A stretch of 64,000 nucleotides of DNA from Kibdelosporangium sp. MJ126-NF4 (GTDB taxonomy: Bacteria; Actinomycetota; Actinomycetes; Mycobacteriales; Pseudonocardiaceae), in contig NZ_CDME01000011.1 in the NCBI RefSeq assembly GCF_000826545.1, forward strand, positions 708,001 to 772,000, given 5' to 3'. Positions within the stretch are counted from its first letter, which is position 1; every line of letters starts with the position of its first letter. A program made the translations under genes and the position numbers. Positions 62,488 through 64,000 of this stretch are shown here, piece after piece. The notes beneath the pieces are model-generated. The model ran no database searches, was not told where the DNA came from, and saw nothing but the letters and a program-made list of their open reading frames with translations.

Positions 62488-63644
62488 ACCTGGAATCCCC
62501 CGTCCGCACGGCGTCCTGCCGTGCACTCCCCGCCGATCATGCCGACGCGTTCCTCGATCCCGGCGAGGCCGGTTCCCCCACCAGCGGTCGCCACACGACC
62601 GGAAGGTCCATTGTCGACGGACAGCTCGATGTCCTTGCCGGATGCCCGGAGCCACACCGTGATCGGCGCGCCTGGGCTGTGCCGCATGGCATTGCTCAAC
62701 GACTCCTGCACGATCCGGTACGCCGCCAGTCCGACGACCGCGGGCACGTCGGGCATCGGTTCATCGACCTCCAACCGGGCGGAAGCACCCGAGGCCACCG
62801 CGGATCGCACGAGGTCGGGAATATCGTCCACGGTCGGCTGCGGAAAGTGCTCGGCATCGGCGTTGTCCTCGCGCAGCACTCCGATCAGCCTGCGGGCCTC
62901 GGTCAACGCCTCCCGCGCGGCCGTCCCGAGCGCGGTGAACTCGTCATGGATCTCCGGAGTCACACCGGCGATCCGGTAGCGCGCGCTGTCGGTGCGCACG
63001 GCGATCATCGAAAGATGGTGCCCGATCACGTCGTGCAGTTCACGGGCGATCCTGGCCCGCTGCTGCAGATGCGAGCGTTTCAGCCGTTCCTGTTCGGTTT
63101 CCAGCCTGGCTCTGCGGGCATCGTTGAGCACATACCCGGCGATGATGACAGCGACGAGGCCGACGAGCGGGCCTGCCATCACGCCGAGGCCGTACCGTCC
63201 CGCCACCGGCCCCGTGGCGGCTGCCATCGCCGCACAAGCCATGGAGGCGATGCCGCCCATGTCCTGACGCCGGGCGCGAGCGATCGCCAGCGCGACAACC
63301 GGTGCGGCCGGAATCAGGTAGGCATCCAGTGGCCAGCTGTGCACGATGCCAAACGAGTTCTCGATCGGCCGGGTGACGACCGCCGCGAACACGGTGCCGA
63401 AAGCGGTCAGTCGCGCTGCGGTCAACGGCCTGTAACGGGCCATCAGCACGGCGGCGAACAACACGAGCACCACGAGCGTCCCGGTCACCATGTGGGTCAT
63501 GTTGATCCAGACCACCCACATGTTGAACGCCCAGGAACACAGCGCTACCAGCAACAGCGCCCAGCCGAGCCACGTGGGCCCGCGCCACCAGCCGAGCGGC
63601 GGGCCCATGTCACGGTCACGGCCGGTCAGCAAGGCCTTGCGCAT
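62466..63644 (-). CDS. Sensor histidine kinase (HisKA_3)
   Basis: 392 aa. Six or so helices (TWLGWALLLVALCSWAFNMWV ... GLVAVIIAGYVLND), HisKA_3 with ARIARELHDVIGHHLSMIAVRTD, and an HATPase with GGGTGLAGIEERVGMIGG. ATG 63644 is 6 nt from AGGGG; ATG 63650 is touching it. It forms a two-component pair with the regulator just downstream. Confidence 0.93.
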   Translation of the reverse strand: MRKALLTGRDRDMGPPLGWWRGPTWLGWALLLVALCSWAFNMWVVWINMTHMVTGTLVVLVLFAAVLMARYRPLTAARLTAFGTVFAAVVTRPIENSFGIVHSWPLDAYLIPAAPVVALAIARARRQDMGGIASMACAAMAAATGPVAGRYGLGVMAGPLVGLVAVIIAGYVLNDARRARLETEQERLKRSHLQQRARIARELHDVIGHHLSMIAVRTDSARYRIAGVTPEIHDEFTALGTAAREALTEARRLIGVLREDNADAEHFPQPTVDDIPDLVRSAVASGASARLEVDEPMPDVPAVVGLAAYRIVQESLSNAMRHSPGAPITVWLRASGKDIELSVDNGPSGRVATAGGGTGLAGIEERVGMIGGECTAGRRADGGFQVWARLPG

Positions 63645-63775
63645 CCCCATCCCCTGACGCTAGCCAACCCGTCACCGAGCCGATATCAGGGAAATACCCG
63701 TAGCTCCGCAGAGGTACGGCAAGACACCGCCACAGCGGGACGCCCCACACGGCGTACAGCGGCAGGCTCAACGCC

Positions 63776-64000
63776 ATGAACGAGCGAATGACCCGGCTGC
63801 TGGCCGGTTCCGCGCTGCTCTGGATGGTCGTCGGCATCGTCGTGGCGATCTACCTGGAGATCGTCTACGCGGGCACCGTCCACCAGACCTTCAGCGAGTA
63901 CGTTTACACAGGCCAGGGCGCCCGTCTCGCCGGGATCGCGATGCTGGCGGTCGGGTTCTCCTCGTTGGCGGCGGCGGGCGCGCTGTGGTCGGCGGGCGGT
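63776..64000 (+). CDS. Partial membrane protein at right edge
   Basis: 75 codons visible, frame open to the edge. MNERMTRLLAGSALLWMVVG starts a first helix, with a second near LAGIAMLAVGFSSLAAAGAL. Divergent from the two-component pair and perhaps its target. Function unknown. Confidence 0.6.
   Translation, partial: MNERMTRLLAGSALLWMVVGIVVAIYLEIVYAGTVHQTFSEYVYTGQGARLAGIAMLAVGFSSLAAAGALWSAGG

Overview
High-GC DNA with many GTG starts, ATGA/GTGA gene overlaps, two SARP/AfsR-type regulators, an XRE(DUF5753)-DUF397 pair, a TIGR03084 protein and an XRE-ImmA/IrrE-DUF6545 cassette points to a filamentous actinobacterium. Pseudonocardiales (Amycolatopsis/Kibdelosporangium/Lentzea-like) is my inference from gene families and intergenic repeat style; no rRNA is present to confirm it. 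I see no prophage, insertion sequence, CRISPR array or rRNA operon.

Layout. 1-7050: 3' end of a GGDEF protein, a NarL-type response regulator, a large secreted penicillin-acylase-family hydrolase with a discoidin-like tail, tRNA-Arg(CCT), and two membrane proteins (DUF4436, DUF4234). 7338-13352: a class II terpene-cyclase-like gene convergent to a minus-strand operon XRE -> ImmA/IrrE -> DUF6545 membrane protein -> PAP2 phosphatase -> GH1-like protein, with a repeat-rich control region at 12918-13060. 13353-20677: three transport or envelope blocks (MFS; MFS with TetR and a clear operator; YdcF - membrane protein - SGNH hydrolase operon). 20667-24905: a compact minus-strand cassette made of an F-ATPase-b-like fragment, a PPOX enzyme, a CRP/FNR regulator, a class III nucleotidyl-cyclase-like protein and a large P-loop-like protein. 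The last two share a short Gly-rich motif. This is the best candidate here for an undescribed signalling or conflict system.

25080-35527: DHA2 efflux pump, erythromycin-esterase-like enzyme and TioE-like double MerR regulator; DUF4241-like and RidA-like genes; XRE/DUF397; EamA exporter with divergent AraC; two coupled imine-reductase-like genes, one Asp-type and one Tyr-type. 35612-38761: SARP 1, preceded by 22-bp-spaced direct repeats. 38855-44571: P-loop kinase, Bcp peroxiredoxin, carboxylesterase, an autoregulated HTH-hydrolase pair with tandem operators, and a secreted S15-like hydrolase. 44774-49468: tex, a Thg1-like 3'-5' polymerase, a LacI regulator and a SANT-like protein. 49469-50256 is a spacer with only short candidate ORFs. 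50257-53280: SARP 2. 53481-64000: membrane protein, histidine kinase, a four-gene acyl-CoA carboxylase/AtuA/TIGR03084 catabolic set with a strong palindromic operator, a histidine kinase/response regulator pair, and the start of a membrane protein.

How the genes work together: most blocks pair a regulator with its target (TetR-MFS, AraC-EamA, MerR-esterase/efflux, HTH-hydrolase, XRE-ImmA operon, SARP-imine reductases), and several show matching palindromes or direct repeats in the shared promoter.
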